Notes under the pieces: generated by a model | Database searches by the model: none | What the model was told of the DNA's origin: nothing | Seen by the model: only the letters and a program-made list of their open reading frames with translations | Made by a program: the position numbers and the translations under genes | In this document: positions 1-9,397 of the stretch, in pieces | Layout: every line of letters starts with the position of its first letter | Numbering within the stretch: the first letter of the stretch is position 1 | Source of the DNA: Lysobacter spongiicola DSM 21749 | GTDB lineage: Bacteria; Pseudomonadota; Gammaproteobacteria; Xanthomonadales; Xanthomonadaceae | NCBI RefSeq assembly: GCF_900167055.1 | Contig: NZ_FUXP01000002.1 | Location: forward strand, 237,980-301,979 | Length of the DNA stretch: 64,000 nt | Direction of reading: 5' to 3'

Positions 1-724
1 GCGGGTTGGCGCTGAACATGCCCGGCACGTCGGTCCAGATCTCGACCCGCCGCGCACCGAGCAGCGCGCCGAGGCAGGCGGCTGATGTATCCGAGCCGCC
101 CCGACCGAGCACCGCGGTACCGCCGTCCTCGTGCCGGGCAATGAAGCCCTGGGTCAGCAGCATCCGTGCCGGTTGCGCCGCAAAACGCTCGACGAAGCCC
201 GGCGCGGCCTCACGGTTGCAGTTCACCGCCAGCCGTCCTGCCCAGGCGCTCTGGTTCGGCAACGCGACGGCCTGCAGCCAGTCGCGCGCATCGCACCAAC
301 CGAAATCCAGCCCGCTGGCGTGCAGGTAATGGGCGCCGAGCGTCGAGGACAGCAGCTCGCCCTGCGCCAGTACTTCCGCCTGCCAGTCGAGCGGGCGGCT
401 CGCGGCCCTAGGATCCGAAGCCAACCCCTGCAGAGCTCCGAGCCGTTCGCCCAGCACACTGGCCGGATCGAGCCCCAACTCCCGGCAGAAGCCTTCGTGA
501 CGCTGCACCAGCGCGTGGACGCGGCCGCCAACATCATCGCCATTGGCGATCGCCTGCAACTCGTTGGTGACGCCCGACAGCGCCGAGACCACCACCAGCA
601 CGCGACACTGTTCTTCCTGCGCGCGTTTGGCGGCGATGCGTCCGATGGTGTCCCAGCGGCCACGTTGCGACACCGACGTGCCGCCGAACTTCAGTACCAC
701 CCAACCCGCTGCCTGTGCCACCAC
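1..724 (-). CDS. Aspartate kinase, N-terminal part (runs off the left edge)
   Basis: The reading frame starts with tandem GTG codons (724 or 721) preceded by a GAGGT Shine-Dalgarno-like stretch, and shows the aspartokinase nucleotide motif KFGGTSV at about residues 12-18, then VVVSALSGVTN and the RGGSDTSAA motif of amino-acid kinases. It catalyses the first step from aspartate to lysine, threonine and methionine. About 241 codons are visible; the rest lies to the left of the window. In xanthomonads the protein closest in style is a fusion of aspartokinase with diaminopimelate decarboxylase (LysA). Whether that fusion exists here cannot be seen. The next gene to the right (PhzF family) is divergent. 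Confidence 0.9.
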   Translation of the reverse strand, partial: MVAQAAGWVVLKFGGTSVSQRGRWDTIGRIAAKRAQEEQCRVLVVVSALSGVTNELQAIANGDDVGGRVHALVQRHEGFCRELGLDPASVLGERLGALQGLASDPRAASRPLDWQAEVLAQGELLSSTLGAHYLHASGLDFGWCDARDWLQAVALPNQSAWAGRLAVNCNREAAPGFVERFAAQPARMLLTQGFIARHEDGGTAVLGRGGSDTSAACLGALLGARRVEIWTDVPGMFSANP

Positions 725-894
725 GTGACCTCGCGCTAACCGAACGCCGCCGCAAAACCTCTAGAATCCCGCCCCTCCGGATGCGTCCCTGCGAACCGCA
801 GCGCGCTGTCGGTCCTCCTGCACGGGGGATGGGCATGAAGGACCGATTCTAGTCGAACCGACCCCCGGCGCGACGCCAAGGAACCCCATCTACG

Positions 895-1773
895 ATGACG
901 CTTCGCCGCTACCTGCAGTTGGATGTTTTCGCCGACCGGCCCGGCGCCGGCAATCCACTGGCGGTGGTGCTCGACAGCGAGGGCCTGGACGACGGCGACA
1001 TGCAGGCGATCGCGCGTTGGAACCGCAGGCCGGAGACGACCTTCGTATTCGCGCCGACCGACGCCTCCGCGGACTACCGGGTCCGCATGTTCAGTCCGAC
1101 CCGCGAGGTGCCCTTCGCCGGCCATCCCAGCGTCGGCACCGCGTATGCGCTGCTGGAGGCGGACATGGTCAAGGTCCGCGATGGCCGGCTGGTGCAGGAA
1201 GGCGCGGTCGGCCTGTTGCCGCTCGCCATCGAGGGCGAAGGGCCCGGCCGCCGCGTCGCCGTGCGGGTACCGCGGGCGCAGGTCGTCGAGGTGGGCGATC
1301 CGGCGAGTGCCGGACTGCAAGCGGCCTTGAAGGGTCTCGCGCCAGGCCACCTGCCGCCGGCGTTGATGGATGGCGGCCGCCGCTGGTGGGTGGCGGAGGT
1401 GGCGGACGAGGAAAGCCTGCGCTCCGCCCGCCCCGACTGGCCGGCCATCGCGGCACTCGCGGCCAGCACGAAATCCATGGGCGTGTGCGCCTACGCCCGC
1501 ACCCGCGATGGTGGCGACCATGACCTGGCGGTGCGTGCATTCGTCGGCGCAGGCGAGCCTTTCGAGGATGCCGCCTCCGGTGCGGCGAACGCCACGCTGG
1601 CGGCCTGGCTGGCCCACAACGATGCCCTGCCGGGGACGGGCGGCCGCTACGTGGCCAGCCAGGGCCGCGAGGTCGGCTTCGATGCCCGGCTGCACCTGCG
1701 GGTCGACGACGAAGGCGACATCTGGTCGGGCGGGCAATCGTGCTTGGTGGTCCGCGGGCACATCGACTGGTAG
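895..1773 (+). CDS. PhzF family phenazine biosynthesis-like isomerase
   Basis: A 292-residue protein of full PhzF-family length (diaminopimelate-epimerase fold). The catalytic glutamate of the family is present in RRPETTF (E47), with the GHPSVGTAYAL motif in the first half and DAASGAANATL in the second, the two halves forming the active site cleft. True PhzF isomerises dihydro-hydroxyanthranilate in phenazine synthesis, but no other phenazine gene is near, so this is one of the many stand-alone homologues of unknown substrate. It is monocistronic, divergent from the aspartokinase and convergent with osmC. An AAGGA ribosome site lies about 10 bases before the ATG. Confidence 0.9.
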   Translation: MTLRRYLQLDVFADRPGAGNPLAVVLDSEGLDDGDMQAIARWNRRPETTFVFAPTDASADYRVRMFSPTREVPFAGHPSVGTAYALLEADMVKVRDGRLVQEGAVGLLPLAIEGEGPGRRVAVRVPRAQVVEVGDPASAGLQAALKGLAPGHLPPALMDGGRRWWVAEVADEESLRSARPDWPAIAALAASTKSMGVCAYARTRDGGDHDLAVRAFVGAGEPFEDAASGAANATLAAWLAHNDALPGTGGRYVASQGREVGFDARLHLRVDDEGDIWSGGQSCLVVRGHIDW

Positions 1774-1826
1774 CCGCGCCCGCGGACCCTGGGTTCGAAC
1801 CGCTAGCGCGGCGGAACTGCGCGCGC

Positions 1827-2261
1827 TCAGCCCTTGAGCGTCGCCTCAAGCTTCATCGGCACCGACGACAGCGCCTTCGATACCGGGCAGTTGTCCTTGG
1901 CGTCGCGCGCCAGTTCCTGGAAACGGGCGTCATCGATGCCGGGCACCTCGGCCTCCAGCACCAACCGGATCTGGGACAGCGACGGGCCACCCTCGGTGGA
2001 CAGGTCGACCTCGGCGCGCGTATCCAGCCGCTCGGCCGGATGCCCGGCTTCGGCGAGCTGGTTGGACAGGAACATCGTGAAGCAACCGGCATGGGCGGCG
2101 GCGATGAGCTCCTCGGGGTTGGTGCCCTTCTCGTCACCGAAGCGGCTGTTGAAGCCATAGGCGGTCTTGTCCATCAGTCCGCTGGCTGGGGTGCTGAGCT
2201 GCCCGCGGCCGCTCTTGAGGTCGCCTTCCCAGTGTGCGGTGGCGTGGCGTGAAATGCCCAT
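1827..2261 (-). CDS. osmC: OsmC/Ohr family peroxiredoxin
   Basis: A 144-residue protein of OsmC length with both catalytic cysteines, C60 in HAGCFTMFL and C125 in DNCPVSKAL, and the NPEEL motif between them. OsmC proteins reduce organic hydroperoxides with a thiol pair, usually lipoyl-dependent, in the cytoplasm. The start at 2261 is preceded by AAGGAG with correct spacing; an upstream extension of the frame has no such signal. It faces away from the EF-G-like gene across about 215 bases in which no promoter or dyad stands out. The C60-to-C125 spacing and the NPEE segment favour OsmC over Ohr. Confidence 0.93.
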   Translation of the reverse strand: MGISRHATAHWEGDLKSGRGQLSTPASGLMDKTAYGFNSRFGDEKGTNPEELIAAAHAGCFTMFLSNQLAEAGHPAERLDTRAEVDLSTEGGPSLSQIRLVLEAEVPGIDDARFQELARDAKDNCPVSKALSSVPMKLEATLKG

Positions 2262-2477
2262 GTGCTTCTCCTTGGCTGTGTGGGGAGCGCGCACGATAGT
2301 CCGCCGGGTGTTACCGGGACGTGCGCCCGGGCTTGACCGGACCTGCGCCCGGCGCGAGTCTGGCGTTCCGGCCCCGCGCCGGCCTCCCGCCATGACCGCC
2401 CGCCGAGCGCTCCGCTCGGGCGCCCAGCGCGGACAGCCATGACGGCCTTCCACCCTTCGCACGGGAGAAGTCCGCTC

Positions 2478-4517
2478 ATGTCCCATTCCACTTCAGATAT
2501 CCGCAACGTGGCCCTCGCAGGCCACGCCGCCGCCGGCAAGACCACCCTGTTCGAAGCCCTGCTGCACGCCGGCGGCGCCATCCAGTCGGCAGGCAGCGTC
2601 GAACGCGGCAACACCGTGTCCGATTTCGATCCGGTCGAGCGACAGCGCGGTCATTCGCTCGACATCGCGATCGCCTCCGTCGACCACGATGGCATGCACC
2701 TCAACCTGGTCGATACCCCGGGCTATCCCGAGTTCCGCGGTCCCGCCCTGTCGGCACTGGCGGCGGTGGAGACCGTCGCCGTGGTCGTGGACGCCGGGAG
2801 CGGCGTCGACCACGGCACCCGGCGGATGATGGAGCACGCTGCAACGCGCGGGCTCTGCCGGGTGCTGGTGGTCAACAAGATCGACCAGGCACCGGACCTG
2901 GCCACCGTCCTGGACGATATCCGCACCTCGCTGGGCGCCCATTGCCTGCCGCTGAACCTGCCCGCCCACGGCGGCACGACGGTGGTGGACTGCCTCGGCA
3001 ACAGCGAAGGTGACAGCGACCTGGGGCCGGTCGCGGACTGGCACCAGCGCATCATCGACCAGGTGGTGGAGGTGAGCGAGACCGTCATGGAACGCTACCT
3101 CGACCTGGGCGAACAGAGCCTGTCGGGACAGGAGCTGCACGATGCCTTCGAGCAGTGCCTGCGCGAAGGCCACCTGGTACCCGTGCTGTTCTGCTCGGCG
3201 CGCAGCGGAGCCGGGATACGGGAGATGCTGAATGTCGCGGACAGGTGGTTTCCCAACCCCGGCGAAGCCAATGCCCCGCCGTTCGAAAAAGGCCCCGGGC
3301 GGGAGCGTATCCAGGCGGTGCCGGATGCGGATGCACACGTCATCGCGGATGTGTTCAAGATCATCCATGACCCGTTCGTCGGCAAGCTCGGCGTGTTCCG
3401 GGTCTACCAGGGCACGGTGCGGCGCGACAGCCAGCTCTTCATCGACGACGGCCGCAAGCCATTCAAGGTGGGCCACCTGTTCCGGCTGCAGGGGAAGGAC
3501 CATGTCGAGATCGACCGCGCGATACCGGGCGACATCGCGGCGGTCGCCAAGGTCGAGGAGCTGCATTTCGACGCGGTGCTGCACGACAGCCACGACGAGG
3601 ACCAGATCCACCTCTCGCCGCTGGCGTTCCCCAAGCCGATGTTCGGCCTTGCGGTCGAAGCGTCGCGCCGGGGACAGGAGCAGAAGCTCGCCACGGCCCT
3701 TCGCAAGCTCGCCGACGAGGACCCGTGCTTCCAGGTCGAGCACGAGGAGGAGACCAACGAAACCATCGTCCGCGGCCTGTCGGACCTGCACCTGCGGATC
3801 CAGCTCGACCGCCTGCGCGACCGCCACGGCATCGAAGTCGGGACCCACCCGCCGCGCATCGCCTATCGCGAAACCATCGGAGCCACCGCGGAGGGCCACC
3901 ACCGGCACAAGAAGCAGACCGGCGGCGCCGGCCAATTCGGCGAGGTCTTCCTGCGCGTCGAGCCGCTCCCGCGCGGCGGCGGCTTCGACTTCGTGGATGC
4001 GGTCAAGGGTGGTGCGATCCCCGGGCAGTTCCTGCCCGCGGTGGAGAAAGGCGTGCGGCAGGCGATGAAGGAAGGTGCCGTCGCCGGCTACCCGATGCAG
4101 GACCTGCGGGTGGTGGTGCATGACGGCAAGCACCACAGCGTCGACAGCAAGGAAGTGGCCTTCATCGCGGCAGGCAGGCGCGCGTTCCTCGACGCGGTGG
4201 CCAGGGCACGACCGCAGGTGCTGGAGCCGGTCGTCGACCTGGAGGTGAGCGTTCCCGAGCAGTACGTCGGCGATATCAGCGGCGGCCTGGCGGGCAGGCG
4301 CGCCAGGATCAGCGGCACGGACCGGGGGCGATCGGGCGGCATCGTGCTGAAGGCACAGGTACCGCTGTCGGAACTGGACGGCTACGCGACCGAACTCAAG
4401 TCGGCCACGGCCGGGCTGGGACGCTACTCGCTGGATTTCAGCCACTACGAGCCGGTGCCTGCCCAGCTGCAGAAACAGCTGGTCGCCGAATTCGTGCCCG
4501 GGGCGAACGAGGACTGA
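2478..4517 (+). CDS. Elongation factor G-like translational GTPase
   Basis: A 679-residue protein with the five-domain layout of EF-G: P-loop GHAAAGKTT (about 15-23), DTPG (79-82), NKID (133-136), a domain II beta barrel, then domains III-V. It is not the housekeeping fusA: there are no rpsL/rpsG/tuf neighbours, the P-loop has AAA where EF-G has VDH, and the switch I region reads ERQRGHS instead of RGIT. Such EF-G2/EF-G-like paralogues are widespread, with poorly known roles (ribosome recycling, stress). The start at 2478 is chosen because GGGAGAAG lies 8-15 bases upstream; an in-frame ATG at 2439 lacks one. Next gene is 77 bases downstream. Confidence 0.9.
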   Translation: MSHSTSDIRNVALAGHAAAGKTTLFEALLHAGGAIQSAGSVERGNTVSDFDPVERQRGHSLDIAIASVDHDGMHLNLVDTPGYPEFRGPALSALAAVETVAVVVDAGSGVDHGTRRMMEHAATRGLCRVLVVNKIDQAPDLATVLDDIRTSLGAHCLPLNLPAHGGTTVVDCLGNSEGDSDLGPVADWHQRIIDQVVEVSETVMERYLDLGEQSLSGQELHDAFEQCLREGHLVPVLFCSARSGAGIREMLNVADRWFPNPGEANAPPFEKGPGRERIQAVPDADAHVIADVFKIIHDPFVGKLGVFRVYQGTVRRDSQLFIDDGRKPFKVGHLFRLQGKDHVEIDRAIPGDIAAVAKVEELHFDAVLHDSHDEDQIHLSPLAFPKPMFGLAVEASRRGQEQKLATALRKLADEDPCFQVEHEEETNETIVRGLSDLHLRIQLDRLRDRHGIEVGTHPPRIAYRETIGATAEGHHRHKKQTGGAGQFGEVFLRVEPLPRGGGFDFVDAVKGGAIPGQFLPAVEKGVRQAMKEGAVAGYPMQDLRVVVHDGKHHSVDSKEVAFIAAGRRAFLDAVARARPQVLEPVVDLEVSVPEQYVGDISGGLAGRRARISGTDRGRSGGIVLKAQVPLSELDGYATELKSATAGLGRYSLDFSHYEPVPAQLQKQLVAEFVPGANED

Positions 4518-4544
4518 CACCGCCGCCGCGACACCGCGGGCTAG

Positions 4545-4566
4545 ACGGATGCCTTGACGCATCCGT
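4545..4566 (+). terminator. Perfect 8-bp hairpin after the EF-G-like gene
   Basis: The arms ACGGATGC (4545-4552) and GCATCCGT (4559-4566) are exact complements around a 6-base loop, starting 28 bases after the stop codon. No T-tract follows, so it may be a weak terminator or an mRNA 3' end stabiliser rather than a classic intrinsic terminator. Confidence 0.4.
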
Positions 4567-4594
4567 GTCGGGGAGCATGGCTAGGCTGTAACAC

Positions 4595-5194
4595 ATGGCC
4601 GAACCCGCAGCACCTGCCCGACGCACGCCTGCCGCCCTGAGGCTGCTTGCGAACCTGCTGTTGCTGCTGGGCTTGGCACTGGCCGGCTGGTGGGCGTGGC
4701 AGCAGCCGTTCATGGCGAGCCCCCGGATGTGGTGGGAGATCTCGCGCGCCGATCCGCCAGCCTCCCTGCCGATGCCGGTCGATGGCGTGGCCGCCGGGGA
4801 CATCGCCGACACCTGGGGCGCAGCGCGCGGGTCGGGCCGGTCCCATGAAGGCGTGGATATCTTCGCGGCCAGGGGGACAGCGGTACGCAGTACCACGCGC
4901 GGCGTGGTCAGTGCGGTGCGCGATGGCGGACTGGGCGGCAAACAGGTATGGGTGCTCGGCCCCGGCATGGAACGGCATTACTACGCGCACCTCGACGGCT
5001 GGGCCGAAGGGCTCGCCGAGCGCGACGTGGTATTCCCGGGCGACGTGCTCGGCCAGGTCGGCACCAGTGGCAATGCCAAGGGCACGCCACCACACCTGCA
5101 CTACGGCATCTACGGCGCGGGCGGAGCGCTGGATCCCCTGCCACGGCTACGCGCGCCGGCCGGACACGACACGGAAGCAGCATCCGCGCGCTAG
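4595..5194 (+). CDS. M23 family metallopeptidase, membrane-anchored
   Basis: A 199-residue LytM-type endopeptidase. One hydrophobic helix (about 16-35) anchors it in the inner membrane with the rest periplasmic. The zinc-site residues are complete: H84 and D88 in HEGVDIF, H132 in AHLD, and the HLH pair H167/H169. With an intact site it should cleave peptide cross-links in peptidoglycan, unlike EnvC-type degenerate LytM activators. It is short and lacks LysM or coiled-coil regions. It stands alone, 75 bases before the DUF1439 lipoprotein; substrate bond is not predictable. Confidence 0.88.
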   Translation: MAEPAAPARRTPAALRLLANLLLLLGLALAGWWAWQQPFMASPRMWWEISRADPPASLPMPVDGVAAGDIADTWGAARGSGRSHEGVDIFAARGTAVRSTTRGVVSAVRDGGLGGKQVWVLGPGMERHYYAHLDGWAEGLAERDVVFPGDVLGQVGTSGNAKGTPPHLHYGIYGAGGALDPLPRLRAPAGHDTEAASAR

Positions 5195-5269
5195 GATCGA
5201 CCGTCCAGCCCTGACCCCACGTTCACCCGGACTGCGTACCGTCATCCCCGCCCCCGTACAGGATCGAAC

Positions 5270-5830
5270 ATGCGCAAGGCTCCACTCTTACTACTGGGAC
5301 TCCTGGCCACGCTGGTCCTGGCCGGCTGTTCCACGTTGTCGGCGATGGGAGCCCTGCTGGGCAGCCAGGTCACCTTCACCCAGCCACAGCTGCAACGGGC
5401 GCTGGACCGGAACTTCCCGAAGGACTACGAACAACTGGGCGGTACCGTCGCGCTGCGCCTCGGCCAGCCGAGCCTGTCGATCCCCCACGACAGCAGCCGG
5501 CTGCGGCTGCAGTTCGAAGTGGGCCTGATGGCAGGCGGCCGCGCCGTCGGGCAGCCGGGTACCTTCGCATTGAGCAGCGGGCTCCGCTTCGATCCCCGGA
5601 CCCGCGGGCTGCACCTGCAGGACCCGACCATCGAGTCGGTCGACATCCCCGCATGGGGCGGCGCGCTGGACGTGCCTTCGCGCGAGCTGCTGAGCCAGTG
5701 GCTGACCGATTACACACGACAGGAGCCCGTCTACGTGCTGGATGAGAGCCTGCTGCAGCGCATCGGCTCAGACCGCATCGCTTCGACAGGCATCCGGCGT
5801 GGCGTCGTGGTCCTGGACCTGGAGCGCTGA
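5270..5830 (+). CDS. DUF1439 lipoprotein (YceB-like)
   Basis: A 186-residue protein with a lipoprotein signal peptide ending in the lipobox LAGC (modified C20). The body matches the DUF1439 family (E. coli YceB): a tubular lipid-binding-type fold entered by a TQPQLQRALDRNFP-like segment. Residue +2 after the cysteine is serine, which predicts sorting to the outer membrane. Function of the family is unknown. It ends one base before the next lipoprotein gene, so the two are probably cotranscribed. Confidence 0.82.
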   Translation: MRKAPLLLLGLLATLVLAGCSTLSAMGALLGSQVTFTQPQLQRALDRNFPKDYEQLGGTVALRLGQPSLSIPHDSSRLRLQFEVGLMAGGRAVGQPGTFALSSGLRFDPRTRGLHLQDPTIESVDIPAWGGALDVPSRELLSQWLTDYTRQEPVYVLDESLLQRIGSDRIASTGIRRGVVVLDLER

Positions 5831-5831
5831 C

Positions 5832-6560
5832 ATGCGTGTTCCCGGCCTTGTCCTCGTCCTTTTCCTGGCGGCCTGTTCGGACCCCGAAGCCGTCACCCGG
5901 GATCCGGACGCCCACGCCACCGACAGCGCGCCGCTGCCCGCGCCGGAGGATGCCCGCGGCGGGGTGACCGGCATGCCCGAGCCGGGTGAACCGGGCCCGC
6001 GTGGCATCGCGCTGTCCGAACGCGGCGACGAGGCGGATGTGGAGCCGCTGTTCGAGCTGGAAGACGGCACCGGCCCGGATGGGCAGGCCCTGCCGTCCCC
6101 CGACGGGACGGCCGTCATCATCGGCGGGGACGGCGATGCGGAGGCACCGGGAATGGTCGCCGCTGACGGTACCGGTTTCGTGGATGACGTCGGCTACGCC
6201 CCGCCACCACCCGCTGGCGCGGATCCGGCCGCCGCGGGCACGGTCGTACAGTCCTACTACGGCGCCATCGACTCCGGCGACCATGCCACCGCCCATGGGT
6301 TGTGGGCGGACGGCGGGCGTGCCAGCGGCCAGTCGCTCGAGCAGTTCAGGGATGGCTTCAGCCGCACCAGCGGGATCTCGGTCGAGATCACGGGCCAGCC
6401 GGAAGCTTCCGGCGGCGACCGCGCCCGTGTACCCGTGGCAGTCGCCAGTACCACCGACAGCGGCGAGGTGCGCCGGTTCGCCGGGACCTACACGCTGTCC
6501 CGCGAGGGTGACGGCGACTGGCGCATCGTGGCGGCCGACCTTCGCGAAGTGCAGCACTGA
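5832..6560 (+). CDS. Lipoprotein with C-terminal NTF2-like domain
   Basis: A 242-residue protein starting one base after the DUF1439 stop. The signal peptide ends at a lipobox-like AAC (C15) followed by SD. Residues about 20-140 are an acidic, glycine- and proline-rich linker with no visible fold. The last 100 or so residues (VVQSYYGAIDSGDHATAHGLW onward) look like an NTF2/SnoaL-type alpha+beta cone. The start at 5832 is chosen because it gives a clean signal peptide; an earlier in-frame ATG lies inside the preceding gene. No specific function can be assigned. Confidence 0.75.
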   Translation: MRVPGLVLVLFLAACSDPEAVTRDPDAHATDSAPLPAPEDARGGVTGMPEPGEPGPRGIALSERGDEADVEPLFELEDGTGPDGQALPSPDGTAVIIGGDGDAEAPGMVAADGTGFVDDVGYAPPPPAGADPAAAGTVVQSYYGAIDSGDHATAHGLWADGGRASGQSLEQFRDGFSRTSGISVEITGQPEASGGDRARVPVAVASTTDSGEVRRFAGTYTLSREGDGDWRIVAADLREVQH

Positions 6561-6565
6561 CCACG

Positions 6566-7045
6566 GTGCCAGACGGGATCATCGCTACGTCGGCCCCGGC
6601 CGATGCCATGCCGCCGCGCATCGTGCTCGACACCAACGTCTGGCTCGACCTGCTGGTGTTCGACAACCCACGCCGGGCGGAGCTGCGCGAAGCGATGCAC
6701 CTGGGCGAGGTGCTTGCCGTCACCAACGCGGCCTGCCGGGAAGAGTGGATACGGGTGCTGCGCTACCCGATCCTGCGGCTGGATCCACCCGCTATCGAAT
6801 CGCTGGAACAGGCGTTCGACGCGATCGCCCATGACTGGTCGGCAGCGGGCACCGAGGAACCCGGTCTGCCACGCTGCAGCGACCCCGACGACCAGAAGTT
6901 CCTGCAGCTCGCGCACGATGCGGGCGCCCGCTGGCTGCTCAGCCGCGACCGCGCGGTGCTGGCGCTCGCCCGCCGCTGCCGTCGCGAGGGCCGGTTCGCG
7001 ATCCTGCCGCCGGAAGCCTGGCCCTCCCCGGCTGGAACCTCATAG
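6566..7045 (+). CDS. PIN-domain protein (putative toxin of PIN family)
   Basis: A 159-residue PIN-domain protein. The acidic residues that bind the metal are present: D22 in VLDTNVW, E in CREEW, D in CSDPDDQ and D in LSRDRAVL. PIN proteins of this subgroup (COG1569-like) are often annotated as toxin components, but no antitoxin-like small gene lies upstream; the gene before it is a lipoprotein 5 bases away. A later start at 6608 (MPPRIVLDTN) is equally possible. The last 6 bases overlap the 3' end of the convergent DUF5916 gene. Ribonuclease activity is likely; a role as toxin is not shown. Confidence 0.8.
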   Translation: MPDGIIATSAPADAMPPRIVLDTNVWLDLLVFDNPRRAELREAMHLGEVLAVTNAACREEWIRVLRYPILRLDPPAIESLEQAFDAIAHDWSAAGTEEPGLPRCSDPDDQKFLQLAHDAGARWLLSRDRAVLALARRCRREGRFAILPPEAWPSPAGTS

Positions 7046-9279
7046 CTCGAAGCGGTAGCTCAGCTTGACCAGCAGTTGCTCGCTGTCGCGCAGGTGGAAG
7101 CTCTCGCCCAGCTGGCGGTCCGGATCCACCGAGAACTCGTCGAACATGTAGCCGCCGCGTCCGTACACCACGTAGAGATCGGACAGGGGTGCCAGCATGT
7201 AGCGGTAGCGCACCTGGAAACCCATGTTGCGCAGGCTGAAGTCGTCTACCTGGTGGTCGCCAACCGGTTCGACCACCGTCGCCCGCCGGTCCGGGCCGAC
7301 CACCACCGCCTCCTGCAATTGCGCATCCAGCCGATCGCCTGCAGTTTCACCCGCAGCTCCTGGCGCTGCCCGATGCTCCAGGCCAGGCCGGCATCGAATT
7401 GCAGGTAGCGCTGCTCGAACCGCCCGACCAGGTTGTCGCGCTGCCAGACCAGCCAGTCCGGCGTGTATTCGGCGTAGGCGCCAACGAAGGCGTTGAGCGA
7501 GTCGCTGAAGTAGTAGGTCGGCTGGAACTGGACGCTGTAGCCGACCTTGTCGTTTCCGGCCAACCCGCCGCTTCCGGCCCACAGGTCGACTTCCCAGCTC
7601 CAGTCGGCCTTGCGCGGCCGGAACCGCTCCCAGGACAGGCTGAAGTTGCCCGGACGATGGAGCGCATGCCCGCCCCGTGTCAGCAGGTCGTCGTGGGCGG
7701 GCGCATTGAGGTTGAGCTGCAGGTACTCGTTGCCGCCGTCGCGGCGGTCACTCTGCCGGATCAGCCGAAGCTGGCGCTGCAGGCGCAGGCCGTCGTCGTT
7801 GTCCATCCCGATGATCCGGCCGCGGTAATCATGGGACGCGTAGGCCGACGCCTCGGGCTGGTTGGCCATCCGGCGGCTGAGTTGCCAGTGGCCGTAGTTG
7901 AGGTTGTTGCGAGAGAGGTAGCCGAAGTCGTTGACCTGCAGGTCGTCACCGAAGTGCATGGCGAGCCACTGCTGGCGCCAGCCATCGCCCATTTCGTAGT
8001 CGACCACGGTGGTGGCACCGCTGCCGCGGGTGGTGGTGCCATCCTGTTCGATGTCGCTGCCGACCATGGTGCTGGTGACGGTCAGCGAATCGGTCGGCTG
8101 CCAGCGATGATCGACCCCGAGTACCCTCGCCTCCCGGTCCAGCCACGGGCGTAGCACCTGCGTCGCCAGCAGGCCGATGTTCTGCCGCGCGAAGTCGTGG
8201 TTGAGCCGCAGTGCGCGGAAGGAACGTCCCGCATCGCCCTCCTCCTCGGCCGCCATCAGGCCGTAGTTCATGCCGCCGAGGCTGCCGTTGAGCTTGACCG
8301 CGGCGTCGATGCTGGCCGCACCACTGCCGTCATCGGCCAGTCCGCCCACGCGCCGGGTGTAGATCAACTGGCTGTTGTCGAGCAGCATCCCGAAGTTGAA
8401 GATGCCCTGGTTCTCGGTGAAGAACGGACGCTTGTCGCTGAAGAAGGTTTCCTCGGCGCCGAAGTTCACCACCAGGTCGTCGCTCTCGACCTGGCCGAAG
8501 TCGGGGTTGATCGTCGCGGTCAGCTGGGTCTGTCCGTTGGGTTTCCAGAAGATGTCGGCACCGGCATCGAACTCGCTGTCCCCGCCGATGTTGTCGTGCA
8601 CGCCCACCACGTACGGCGTCACCGCCAGCAGCGACTGGCTGAAGGCGGGCAACTCGACCCGGTTGAACTCCGATAGGAAGCGCGGCCGCACCCAGCTCGC
8701 CGTTGGCCACGCCACGCGCTCGCCGGTGGAGCCGATCACGCGGTCCAGGTAGAGGCCGATGGTGCGGGTGCCGCCATCGGCCTTGCGCATCGGCGCGATG
8801 TACCACGGGATCAGGAACTCGGCGCTCCAGCCCGCTTCATCTTCCATCGATGCGTACTGCCAGTTGCCGTCCCAGTCGTTGTTGAAGTTGCCCTCGTTGG
8901 TCACGACCTCGTCGGCAATACCGCCTGCCAGGGTGATCATGAAGTCGTAGCCGGTGCGGCCGTCACCGTCGAAATCGACGATCACGTTGACCCGGTCCAG
9001 CTGCCCGCCCTCGTCGCGACGCGTGCGCTGGCGGGTGCGCTCCACGCCCGGCGGCTGGATGTTGCGGAAGGCCACCGCCAGCCCCTCGGGCGTCGATTTG
9101 ACCCACGCCTCGGTCGGATACGGCGAGGCCTCCAGCGACAGCGGTTGGGTCAGGCGGAAATCGGTGATGTGCCGGGCACCCTCCCATTCCACCGGATCGA
9201 TCCTGCCGTCGACCTCGATGGCTGCGGCCGGCAGGGCCACCAGGGCCGGTAGCAGGAGGGCGACCGGGGACAGGCGCAT
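7040..9279 (-). pseudogene. DUF5916 outer-membrane/surface protein, broken by a frameshift near 7331
   Basis: A large exported protein (about 745 residues if repaired). It has a signal peptide from 9279 (MRLSPVALLLPALVALPAAA), an N-terminal carbohydrate-binding family 9-like domain (about 25-230), then a DUF5916 region of many amphipathic beta strands ending in the aromatic LSYRFEL typical of outer-membrane barrels. The frame is continuous to KLQAIG near 7331, then shifts: LDAQLQEAVVVGPD...SYRFEL continues in the -1 frame to the stop at 7040. Adding one C (GGC-CTG) restores AIGLDAQLQ, the sequence expected for the family. This is either a real one-base deletion in a C/G run or a sequencing error. 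Function of the family is unknown. Confidence 0.85.
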
Positions 9280-9397
9280 TCGGCGGCTCGGTGCGGGATG
9301 GCCGGGCAGACTACCGGCATCCGGCCGGGCAGCCGAATGGCGGAAGTCATGTAAACCGGCGGGGGCCCGCCCGCATCGGGCGCTGCGAGGGCCGGCC

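Noticed and set aside
725..894. Lysine riboswitch before the aspartokinase
   Set aside because: The 170 bases show no lysine-riboswitch-like multi-helix junction and are too short for it on the leader side of a start codon with its own SD.
1790..1815. GGGTTCGAACC motif resembling a tRNA T-loop after the PhzF gene
   Set aside because: The flanking bases cannot form the T-stem (CTGGG does not pair with CGCTA), no acceptor or anticodon arm is seen and the upstream part is inside a CDS.
2493..4562. Long antisense open frame (about 690 codons) across the EF-G-like gene
   Set aside because: A shadow caused by high GC; the plus strand encodes a clear EF-G family protein and the antisense product resembles nothing.
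7310..7350. Programmed ribosomal frameshift in the DUF5916 gene
   Set aside because: No slippery heptamer such as A-AAA-AAG or X-XXY-YYZ at the junction and no obvious downstream pseudoknot; a simple deletion explains it.
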